Source of the DNA: Shimia_B sp038527375
GTDB lineage: Bacteria; Pseudomonadota; Alphaproteobacteria; Rhodobacterales; Rhodobacteraceae
Assembly (NCBI GenBank): GCA_038527375.1
Contig: JBCBFU010000027.1
Location: 1-37,308 of the forward strand
Direction: 5' to 3'
Length of the DNA: 37,308 nt
Shown piece after piece: positions 24,012 to 30,125 of this stretch. The notes beneath the pieces are model-generated. The model was not told the origin of the DNA. It worked only from the letters and a program-made list of their open reading frames with translations, and did not search any database. The translations under genes and the position numbers were made by a program. Positions within the stretch are counted from its first letter, which is position 1, and each line of letters starts with the position of its first letter.

Positions 24012-25187
24012 TCAGGGCCGCCAGCGTGCCAAGCGATCAAAGAGCGTAGCAACACCCGCACGGTCGATATTGGCGAAGGCGATGCGCAATTCGCTGCGGC
24101 CACGTGCCGTGCCGTCGGGGTGGAACATCGTGCCGGGCAGGGTGAGAATGCCCGCCTCGCGCACCAAGCGTTCGGCCATCACGTCCGAGGCGACATCATG
24201 GGGGTGCCGGAGGTAGGCGAAATAGGCGCCAAGGCCCAAAAGCTGCCAGCCCTGCGCTTCTAGTACGTGCATGTTGTCGGCGATGGCCGCGCGGCGGTCG
24301 AGGATTTCGTCGCGTTCCCCGGCGAGCCACTGTGTCAGGTTCTCCATCCCCCAGAGCGCCGCTTTCTGGCCCAACTGGTTTGGACAGATCGTGACGGTGT
24401 CGAGGAATTTCTCCATCTCTGCCAGTTTCGCCGCGGATGTCACGACGGCGCCCACGCGGTGGCCGGTCAGGCGATAGGCCTTGGAGAACGAATAGAGCTG
24501 GATCAGCGTTTGATCCCAGTCGGCCCGTGTGAACAGGTCATGCGGCGCGCCGGTCTGGGCGTGAAAGTCGCGATAGGTCTCGTCCACGATGAGCGCGATG
24601 CCGCGTTCCTGCGCCAGTTCAAAGAAGGCCGCTACGAGATCTGCGGGGTATTCGATGCCGCCGGGGTTGTTCGGCGTGACCAAAGCGATGGCGCGGGTGC
24701 GGTCGGTGATTAGCGCGCGGGCCGCGTCCGGGTCGGGCAAAAGAGTGTCGCCGGTGTCGAGCGCCACGCAACCAACGCCCGCCATGTCGAGCCACATTTT
24801 ATGGTTGAAATAGAAGGGGGTTGGCAGGATGACCTCATCCCCTTCACCGCAGAGGCACGCGATGGCGGCGGCGAATGCTTGATTGCAGCCGGATGTGATC
24901 GCGACCTGATCTGGAGTGACAACGCCGCCATAGGCCGCCGTCCAGTCTGATGCGACCTTGGCGCGCAATTCCGGCAGGCCCAGCACGGGACCGTAAAGGT
25001 GTGTATCCGCGTCCTCGAGGAAGCCGGCCATCGCCGCGCGCAAGGGTGCGGGCGGGGGATCGACGGGGGCCGCTTGGCTCACGTTCAGCAGGGGTTGGTC
25101 GTCGGCAAAGGTGACGCCATCAAGCCAGCGCCGTGCCTCCATCACCGGAGGGGCAAAGGTCGATGCCGTGCGGGCCAGCGTGCCCAT
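24012..25187 (-). CDS. Class I/II PLP-dependent aminotransferase
   Basis: This is a 391-residue fold-type I aminotransferase. Visible landmarks are YGPVLGLPELR (65-75), TSGCNQAFAAAIA (98-110), the NNPGG loop (173-177), VDETYRDF (201-208, with the PLP-contacting D and Y) and SFSKAYRLTGHRVG with the Schiff-base lysine K236. The C-terminal substrate carboxylate-binding arginine is probably in SELRIAF. The substrate cannot be assigned; an aspartate/aromatic-type or unknown amino acid is possible. The ATG at 25187 overlaps the gpt stop by one base (TGATG). It is the last gene of fabI-lysE-gpt-aminotransferase. Confidence 0.9.
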   Translation of the reverse strand: MGTLARTASTFAPPVMEARRWLDGVTFADDQPLLNVSQAAPVDPPPAPLRAAMAGFLEDADTHLYGPVLGLPELRAKVASDWTAAYGGVVTPDQVAITSGCNQAFAAAIACLCGEGDEVILPTPFYFNHKMWLDMAGVGCVALDTGDTLLPDPDAARALITDRTRAIALVTPNNPGGIEYPADLVAAFFELAQERGIALIVDETYRDFHAQTGAPHDLFTRADWDQTLIQLYSFSKAYRLTGHRVGAVVTSAAKLAEMEKFLDTVTICPNQLGQKAALWGMENLTQWLAGERDEILDRRAAIADNMHVLEAQGWQLLGLGAYFAYLRHPHDVASDVMAERLVREAGILTLPGTMFHPDGTARGRSELRIAFANIDRAGVATLFDRLARWRP

Positions 25188-25705
25188 CAATCGCTGCCGC
25201 GATAGGGTTGGACATATTGCAGCGCCATGTCCCACGGGAAGAAGATCCACGTGTCCTGGCTCACCGACGTGATGTAATCGTCGGCCTGCTTTTCGCCCTC
25301 GGGCTTGGCGTAGACGCAGGCGAAATGCGCGTTGGGATAGATCGACCGGACGAGCTCCAGCGTCTTGCCGCTATCCACAAGGTCATCGACGATCAGGATG
25401 CCGGTGCCGTCGCCCATCATCTCGGGGTTCGGGGATTTGAGGACTTCGGCCTCGCGCCGTTCATCCGCCTTGCCGCCGCCCGAATGGTAGCTTTTCACGC
25501 TGATCGTATCGACTGTGCGGATGTCCAATTCACGCGCCACGATCATTGCGGGTGCCATGCCGCCGCGCGTGATGGCCACAACCGCGCGCCACGCACCGTC
25601 ATCGGGGCCTTTGCCGTCCAGCCGCCAGGCCAGCGCGCGGCTGTCGCGGTGAATTTGGTCCCAGCTGACGTGGAAGCCTTTTTCGTGTGGCAAGCGGTCG
25701 GTCAT
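25187..25705 (-). CDS. gpt: Xanthine phosphoribosyltransferase
   Basis: This is a purine-salvage enzyme that joins xanthine (and guanine) to PRPP. The 172-residue product matches Gpt: MTDRLPHEKGFHVSWDQIHRDSRALAWRL at the start, VAITRGGMAPA, a VKSYHSGGG loop and the PRPP motif ILIVDDLVDSGKT. The end matches WIFFPWDMALQY. The upstream in-frame extension to 25957 is non-coding; the ATG at 25705 has AGGGGAAAACGCC before it. It is 28 bases downstream of the LysE-type gene and overlaps the aminotransferase. Confidence 0.95.
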   Translation of the reverse strand: MTDRLPHEKGFHVSWDQIHRDSRALAWRLDGKGPDDGAWRAVVAITRGGMAPAMIVARELDIRTVDTISVKSYHSGGGKADERREAEVLKSPNPEMMGDGTGILIVDDLVDSGKTLELVRSIYPNAHFACVYAKPEGEKQADDYITSVSQDTWIFFPWDMALQYVQPYRGSD

Positions 25706-25733
25706 GGCGTTTTCCCCTAGTCTTGTGGGTTCG

Positions 25734-26345
25734 TTACCCGATGGCGATGCGCGCGCCAAGGGCCGCAAGCACCGCGCCAAAGCTGCGATCGACCCAGACC
25801 TTGGCCCGTGTGTAGGCCGCGCGCGCAGGCGGCGACGCAAAGACAAGACCGACGAGGACGTACCATGAGGCTTCGACCGCGACGACAAGCCCCGAGATAA
25901 TGGCAATATCGGTGAGCGTGACGGTTTCCGGCAAAAGGCCGATAAAGACCGCGCCAAAGAAGATCGGCACCTTGGGATTGGCCAGCGAGGTCAGTACGCC
26001 CAGACCCAGCGCACGCAGGGGCGAGGGGCGTTTGATCGCCTCAGCCTCGGGCAGGGGATCGGGCGCGTGGCGCCACATCATGAAGCCCACAAAGATCAGG
26101 AAGGCACCGCCCACCAGTTTGAACGCGGTCAAAACGCCCGGCATCACCGCAAAGATGATCGCCAGCCCCAAAAGGGCCGCCAGCGCATAGAGCGACGCCC
26201 CAAGCCCCAGCCCGAGCGCGAGGAAGGCCGCAGTGCCCCAGCCATGGGTCACGGCGGTCCGCACCTGAACGACAAAGGAGGGTCCCGGTGAGGCGACCGC
26301 AATGAAATGAATCCCAGCAAGGGCGAGGAGTGTGGCCCAGGTCAT
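25734..26345 (-). CDS. LysE/RhtB-family amino acid exporter
   Basis: This is a 203-residue inner-membrane protein with about six hydrophobic helices. The family signature follows the first helix (IHFIAVASPGPSFVVQVRTAVTHGW). A GLGLGASLYALAALLGLA segment and the LANPKVPIFFGAVF motif complete the pattern. LysE/RhtB proteins export amino acids or related metabolites by proton exchange; the substrate here is unknown. It starts seven bases after the fabI stop, consistent with one transcript with fabI and gpt. Confidence 0.9.
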   Translation of the reverse strand: MTWATLLALAGIHFIAVASPGPSFVVQVRTAVTHGWGTAAFLALGLGLGASLYALAALLGLAIIFAVMPGVLTAFKLVGGAFLIFVGFMMWRHAPDPLPEAEAIKRPSPLRALGLGVLTSLANPKVPIFFGAVFIGLLPETVTLTDIAIISGLVVAVEASWYVLVGLVFASPPARAAYTRAKVWVDRSFGAVLAALGARIAIG

Positions 26346-26352
26346 TGGCGCA

Positions 26353-27165
26353 TCACGCGTTTTCGGCGTCCATCGGCTTCATGCCGACGATATGGTAGCC
26401 CGCATCGACATGCAGAACCTCGCCCGTGACCGCGCTGCCGAGATCCGACAGCAGGTAGAGCGCGGAATTCCCGACCTCGTCCTGCGTCACGGTCCGGCGC
26501 AGCGGCGAATTCAGCTCGTTCGTGCGCATGATATAGCGGAAATCCCCGATGCCCGAGGCCGCGAGGGTTTTGATCGTGCCCGCTGAAATTGCATTCACGC
26601 GCACGGCCTTCGGGCCCAGATCGGCGGCCAGATACATCACCGATGCCTCCAGCGCGGCCTTGGCCACGCCCATGACGTTGTAGTTCGGCATGACCTTTTC
26701 CGCGCCGTAGTAGGATAGCGTCAGGCACGAGGCCCCGTCCCGCAACAGCGGTTCAGCCGCTTTGACCACGGCGGTGAAGGAATAGACGGAGACATCCATC
26801 GTCATCAGGAAGTTGTCCCGGGACGTGTCCACGTATCGCCCGCGCAGTTCCGTCTTGTCGCTGAACCCGATGGCGTGGACGAGAAAGTCGATGCCGTCCC
26901 ACTCCGCGCCCAATGCCTCCATCGTGGCGGTGACCGACGCGGGATCCGAGACGTCGCATTCCGTCACGAGGGTCGATCCAAGCGTGTCGGCCAAGGGCAT
27001 GACGCGCTTTTTCATCGCCTCGCCGTGATAGGTCAGCGCAATCTCGGCCCCTTGCGCGCGGAGCGCCTGCGCGATGCCCCACGCGATGGATTTGTCATTG
27101 GCCAAGCCCATGATCAGTCCGCGTTTGCCTGCCATGAGTGTGCCAGTCGCGTTGTGCATTGACAT
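26353..27165 (-). CDS. fabI: Enoyl-[acyl-carrier-protein] reductase (NADH), FabI
   Basis: FabI does the last reduction of each fatty acid elongation cycle. The 270-residue SDR-fold product has the nucleotide-binding GLANDKSIAWGIAQAL, and VHAIGFSDKTEL. The triad residues are Y152 (SYYGAEK), Y162 and K169 in the Y-x6-K pattern (YNVMGVAK). AISAGTIKTLAASGI and the GYHIVGM end complete the match. I chose the ATG at 27165, which has GAGGA six bases upstream; an internal ATG at residue 11 (MAGKRGLIMG) is an alternative. It is divergent from pdxH. Alphaproteobacteria may carry two FabI paralogues; only one is visible. Confidence 0.96.
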   Translation of the reverse strand: MSMHNATGTLMAGKRGLIMGLANDKSIAWGIAQALRAQGAEIALTYHGEAMKKRVMPLADTLGSTLVTECDVSDPASVTATMEALGAEWDGIDFLVHAIGFSDKTELRGRYVDTSRDNFLMTMDVSVYSFTAVVKAAEPLLRDGASCLTLSYYGAEKVMPNYNVMGVAKAALEASVMYLAADLGPKAVRVNAISAGTIKTLAASGIGDFRYIMRTNELNSPLRRTVTQDEVGNSALYLLSDLGSAVTGEVLHVDAGYHIVGMKPMDAENA

Positions 27166-27209
27166 TGGCTGTCCTCGTCCCATTCCTTTTGTTCTTCGTG
27201 GGTGTAGGC

Positions 27210-27227
27210 GATGGGCCTGATCCCATC
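27210..27227. promoter_or_regulatory. Inverted repeat in the fabI/pdxH divergent region
   Basis: GATGGG (27210-27215) and CCCATC (27222-27227) flank six bases in the 105-base region between the divergent fabI and pdxH genes. It is a candidate operator for one or both; the binding protein is unknown. Confidence 0.35.
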
Positions 27228-27270
27228 AAGCATCGGCACCATGCGCCGAGCAGATCAGAAAGGGCAGGCT

Positions 27271-27873
27271 ATGGATCGGGATGGAATCTTTGCGGGCGAC
27301 GATCCCGTTGCGTTGGTGGCGGCGTGGTTGGCCGAGGCCGAAAAGACGGAACTGAACGACCCCAATGCCATCGCGCTGTCCACGGTGGACGCGGACGGCA
27401 TGCCGAATGTGCGCATCGTCCTTTTGAAAGAGATCGAGCCGGACGCCTTTGTGTTCTACACCAACTACACATCCGTGAAGGCGCAGGAGTTGGAAGGGGC
27501 GCGGGCTGCGGCCTTTGTGCTCCATTGGAAAAGCCTGCGGCGTCAGGTGCGCGTGCGCGGCCATATCAGTCGCGAAGACGGGCCACAGGCGGATGCGTAT
27601 TACGCGTCACGTGGGTTGGGATCGCGGATCGGGGCGCATGCCTCGCGCCAATCGAAGCCTTTGAACTCGCGCGCTGAACTTGAGGCGCAGGTTGCCGCCG
27701 CACAGTCCGAACTGGGCGAAACGCCCGCGCGCCCTACCTTCTGGGGTGGTTTTCGGTTGCGTCCGGTTGAAATCGAATTCTGGGCAGATGGTGCAAATAG
27801 GTTACACGACCGGTTTCGCTGGACGCGCATTGACGCCAAGGCATCGTGGTCAGTCACACGGTTAAACCCGTAA
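27271..27873 (+). CDS. pdxH: Pyridoxamine 5'-phosphate oxidase
   Basis: PdxH is an FMN enzyme that oxidises pyridoxine or pyridoxamine 5'-phosphate to PLP. The 200-residue product matches the family: NAIALSTVDADGMPNVRIVLLKEI (FMN phosphate-binding region), FVFYTNYTSVKAQEL, VLHWKSLRRQVRVRG, YYASRGLGSRIGAHAS, RPTFWGGFRLRPVEIEFW, RLHDRF and the C-terminal RLNP. The start is set by AAAGGGCAGGCT before the ATG at 27271; in-frame ATGs at 27211 and 27241 lack this. The PLP product is used by the aminotransferase nearby, but they are on opposite strands. Confidence 0.96.
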   Translation: MDRDGIFAGDDPVALVAAWLAEAEKTELNDPNAIALSTVDADGMPNVRIVLLKEIEPDAFVFYTNYTSVKAQELEGARAAAFVLHWKSLRRQVRVRGHISREDGPQADAYYASRGLGSRIGAHASRQSKPLNSRAELEAQVAAAQSELGETPARPTFWGGFRLRPVEIEFWADGANRLHDRFRWTRIDAKASWSVTRLNP

Positions 27874-27903
27874 CATGATACCTATTCGACGGTTCTGTCC
27901 GTT

Positions 27904-27926
27904 GCATTTCACGTGACGCGAAATGC
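27904..27926. promoter_or_regulatory. Inverted repeat in the promoter region of the cold-shock gene
   Basis: GCATTTC (27904-27910) and GAAATGC (27920-27926) flank nine bases, about 90 bases before the likely csp start. TTGCAT and TAACTA around it could be -35/-10 elements, but their 19-base spacing is not ideal. It could be an operator or a hairpin in the leader. Confidence 0.35.
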
Positions 27927-28015
27927 TAACTACCGAAAAAGCAAGGTTTGAAACGCGTTCAATCTGAACTACGCTTGGATTGAATGACAAGAACAAGACT
28001 CGCGGGCAACAAGCG

Positions 28016-28624
28016 ATGACACATGATGGTTCGGGATTTGAAAGGGGCACCGTCCCCGATACCGCGTCGGATCGCGGCGCAAACGGAGTGACCGACACCC
28101 CGTCTGAGGGCGGCGCCACGACACGCGTGGTGCGCGGCCACGTCAAATGGTTCGATCCCGCCAAGGGGTTCGGCTTTGTGGTGTCGGATGCGGGCGGCGC
28201 GGACATCTTGTTGCACGCAAATGTCTTGCGCAACTTCGGTCAGTCATCCGTGGCCGATGGCGTGGGCATCGAAATTGCCGTGCAGGATACACCGCGCGGT
28301 GTGCAGGCCGTCAAAGTGATCGGTATCGACCGGGTCGACGCGCATGTGCCAGCGGGGCTTCAGGACTTTGAAGACATCGACGACAGCGAAATTGCAGCAC
28401 TCGAACGCCAACCTGCTCGGGTGAAGTGGTTCGACAAGGTCAAGGGCTTTGGATTTGCCAACGCCTTTGGAACCGCCGATGACATCTTTATCCATATCGA
28501 GGTGCTGCGGCGATCCGGGCTGGCAGACCTGCAACCAGGGGAAGCGATATGTGTGCAGGTCATCACCGGCAAACGCGGCCAGATGGCAGCCACCGTCGAA
28601 AGCTGGGAGAGCGTCTGCTCGTAA
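28016..28624 (+). CDS. Two-domain cold-shock protein
   Basis: This is a 202-residue RNA/DNA-binding protein with two cold-shock domains, a form common in alphaproteobacteria. The N-terminal 38 residues are low-complexity. The first domain (about 40-103) has GHVKWFDPAKGFGFVV (RNP1 KGFGF) and DILLH in the RNP2 position, where DIFVH is usual. An acidic linker (EDIDDSEIAALE) leads to the second domain (about 131-200) with ARVKWFDKVKGFGF and DIFIH. It may act as an RNA chaperone or antiterminator. The start is uncertain: the ATG at 28016 is plausible, and a TTG at 27980 would add 12 residues; neither has a strong Shine-Dalgarno sequence. Its last 76 bases overlap the next gene in another frame. 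Confidence 0.9.
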   Translation: MTHDGSGFERGTVPDTASDRGANGVTDTPSEGGATTRVVRGHVKWFDPAKGFGFVVSDAGGADILLHANVLRNFGQSSVADGVGIEIAVQDTPRGVQAVKVIGIDRVDAHVPAGLQDFEDIDDSEIAALERQPARVKWFDKVKGFGFANAFGTADDIFIHIEVLRRSGLADLQPGEAICVQVITGKRGQMAATVESWESVCS

Positions 28625-29073
28625 CGGCTGCCGCTTGGCTGCTGACCACCGGCGCGGCGGTCGCCAATTGTGACCCGGGCGCGGTCTTCATCGACACCGA
28701 AAGCGGGCAGAAACGGTTCAGCGTCGAAGTCGTCGACACGCCTGAGGGCCGCAATCTTGGCCTGATGTTCCGCGACAGCATGCCGTTCAGCGCCGGGATG
28801 CTGTTTGTCTACGACGCCCCACAGCCCGTGTCGTTCTGGATGCGCAACACGCTGATCCCGCTCGACATGATCTTTGCCGGTCCGGATGGTCGGATCGAAA
28901 AGGTGCATGCAAACGCGGTCCCCTTGGACGAGACGTCGATTTTTGGCGGCGATGCGATCCAGTATATCCTCGAGATCAATGGTGGGCTTGCCGACCGGCT
29001 TGGCATCGCCGAGGGGGACGTGATGCGCCACCCCGCTATTGCTGCAAGCGATGGCGAAAATCCCTGTCCCTGA
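28549..29073 (+). CDS. Exported DUF192 family protein
   Basis: This is a 174-residue protein. After a long basic n-region (residues 1-22) there is a hydrophobic signal segment (LLVTAAAWLLTTGAA) with a likely cleavage after AVA. The mature part is a single DUF192 domain: FSVEVVDTPEGRNLGLMFRDSMP, AGMLFVYDAP, SFWMRNTLIPLDMIF, HANAVPLDE and QYILEINGGLADRLGI. Function is not established for the family. The ATG at 28549 lies inside the cold-shock gene and has AGGGGA seven bases before it. I see no other ATG, GTG or TTG before the signal core, so this overlapping start is the best choice. Confidence 0.88.
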   Translation: MCAGHHRQTRPDGSHRRKLGERLLVTAAAWLLTTGAAVANCDPGAVFIDTESGQKRFSVEVVDTPEGRNLGLMFRDSMPFSAGMLFVYDAPQPVSFWMRNTLIPLDMIFAGPDGRIEKVHANAVPLDETSIFGGDAIQYILEINGGLADRLGIAEGDVMRHPAIAASDGENPCP

Positions 29074-29127
29074 CGATCAATAGGTCTTTCCAAAGCAGCG
29101 CCCACGGCGTAAAGCCTCCCGCACGGT

Positions 29128-29204
29128 CGGGGCGTGGCGCAGTCTGGTAGCGCACCTGTTTTGGGTACAGGGGGTCGTAGGTTCGAATCCTGCCGCCCCG
29201 ACCA
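29128..29204 (+). tRNA. tRNA-Pro (anticodon TGG), CCA encoded
   Basis: The acceptor stem pairs CGGGGCG (29128-29134) with CGCCCCG (29194-29200), followed by A and an encoded CCA (29202-29204). The D arm is GCGCAGTCTGGTAGCGC. The anticodon stem CCTGT/ACAGG holds the loop TTTGGGT with anticodon TGG (reads CCA and wobble Pro codons). The T arm contains GGTTCGAATCC. All arms are intact, 77 bases in total. No promoter could be set with confidence in the 54 bases after the DUF192 gene. Confidence 0.97.
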
Positions 29205-29223
29205 GTTCCTTCACTTTGAAAAT

Positions 29224-29733
29224 CTAGCTGGGTTCCGCGATGGCCTGACCGCCGGCCATCAGGAAGACTTCGCGCACGGTGCGTTCAATCTGGGTCTGTC
29301 GCACGCGAATGACGGTGGTATCGCCGGATTGCTGCGGGACGCTGAAGAAGTATTCGACCGTGACGCGATATCCTGGCCCTGCGGGGGTCGCGCTGATGCG
29401 GTTGATATAGACCGGAAGGTCTTCGAGGTTTCCATCGTATTGAAGGATCAGGCTGGCCGCGACCTCTGGCGGGACGAGCGATTCGCACACCACCGTGTCT
29501 TCATCGGCTCGGCGCAGCGTATCGGCCTGCCGGGAACAGCCCAAAGCCGCCGCTGCAAAGAGTTGCGTGGGAAACTCTGCGAAATAGGCCGACTGGCGAC
29601 CCGGCGCATCGCCGGCAGATGGGGACAGGGCCGGGCTGCACCCGGCAAGCACACCGGCCCCCAACCCGGCCAGCACGAGAAATTGCATATTCATGAGGCG
29701 GCGCCGAAAGGGCGTGAAATTGTGCATGACCAT
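29224..29733 (-). CDS. Small predicted lipoprotein of unknown function
   Basis: This is a 169-residue protein with a basic n-region (TPFRRRL), a hydrophobic core (FLVLAGLGAGVLA) and a lipobox LAGC at residues 29-32, so it should be lipidated at C32. The mature domain (about 45-169) has a second cysteine pair candidate (LGCSRQAD and VVCESLVPP) and a beta-rich C-terminal part (GPGYRVTVEYFFSVPQ, TVIRVRQTQIERTVREVFL). I do not recognise the family. The start at 29733 gives a proper signal peptide; ATGs at 29694 and 29688 would remove the arginines, and none has a good Shine-Dalgarno sequence. It is convergent with the tRNA-Pro gene. Confidence 0.75.
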   Translation of the reverse strand: MVMHNFTPFRRRLMNMQFLVLAGLGAGVLAGCSPALSPSAGDAPGRQSAYFAEFPTQLFAAAALGCSRQADTLRRADEDTVVCESLVPPEVAASLILQYDGNLEDLPVYINRISATPAGPGYRVTVEYFFSVPQQSGDTTVIRVRQTQIERTVREVFLMAGGQAIAEPS

Positions 29734-29810
29734 GTGGAGAAGTATCCGCTGCGTCGCGGCGGAACGCAAGAAATGACGCGAATCCAAATTGTTGACGCGC
29801 GGGCCGCAAC

Positions 29811-29838
29811 TTGTGGATGAAATTGTGGATTTGAGGAT
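29811..29838 (+). repeat. TTGTGGAT repeats, DnaA-box-like
   Basis: TTGTGGAT occurs at 29811-29818 and 29823-29830, and TTGAGGAT at 29831-29838. Read as DnaA boxes (TGTGGATAA on this strand), 29812-29820 matches 8 of 9 and 29824-29832 matches 7 of 9. They lie about 100 bases upstream of the NrdR boxes. Confidence 0.4.
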
Positions 29839-29911
29839 GAATCGGTGCCGGGGCGAATTACCCCAGAGGTCAACAAAGAATTCTCTAGATTTCGTAAATA
29901 ATCGCGTTGAC

Positions 29912-29927
29912 CCACTACATGTAGTTG
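29912..29927 (+). promoter_or_regulatory. Weaker NrdR-box-like palindrome
   Basis: CCACTACATGTAGTTG contains the perfect 10-base palindrome CTACATGTAG and agrees with the NrdR consensus ACAC-WATATAT-WGTGT at about 11 of 16 positions. Its centre lies 44 bases (about four helical turns) from the stronger box. Confidence 0.55.
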
Positions 29928-29955
29928 CGCCACCTTGTGTAAGCCGAAGGGAAGT

Positions 29956-29971
29956 ACACAAAATATAGTGT
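29956..29971 (+). promoter_or_regulatory. NrdR box upstream of nrdJ
   Basis: ACACAAAATATAGTGT matches the NrdR-box consensus at about 15 of 16 positions. NrdR is the ATP/dATP-sensing repressor of ribonucleotide reductase genes. The box overlaps a TATAGT -10-like hexamer, a fitting place for repression. Confidence 0.85.
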
Positions 29972-30125
29972 GCATGGCAGGGACAGTGGAGAGAGGGCGA
30001 GCCGCCCGCACCAATCAGACCGCACGCGTCGCATTTTCGGCGCCCAAAGTTGTCTGATCTGTCGAGACCGCCCACGGTAATTGGTTTTCACGGGGGGACC
30101 GCCCTCCCAGATCATGAGGCAGAGA

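Larger units (their letters stand above)
29734..30125 (+). promoter_or_regulatory. Regulatory region and leader of nrdJ
   Basis: This gene-free stretch of 392 bases holds, in order: a cluster of TTGTGGAT-like repeats (29811-29838), a TTGACC -35-like hexamer (29907-29912), two NrdR-box-like palindromes (29912-29927 and 29956-29971) and a TATAGT -10-like hexamer (29964-29969) inside the second. An inverted repeat ATCAGAC/GTCTGAT (30014-30020 and 30052-30058) lies in the presumed leader. A GAGGCAGAGA Shine-Dalgarno region precedes the ATG at 30126. I looked for the conserved parts of a cobalamin riboswitch and did not find them. The lipoprotein gene reads away on the other strand, so part of the region must serve it too. 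Confidence 0.65.

Noticed and set aside
29734..30125. Cobalamin riboswitch before nrdJ
   Set aside because: The conserved core and B12-box segments were not found by eye.
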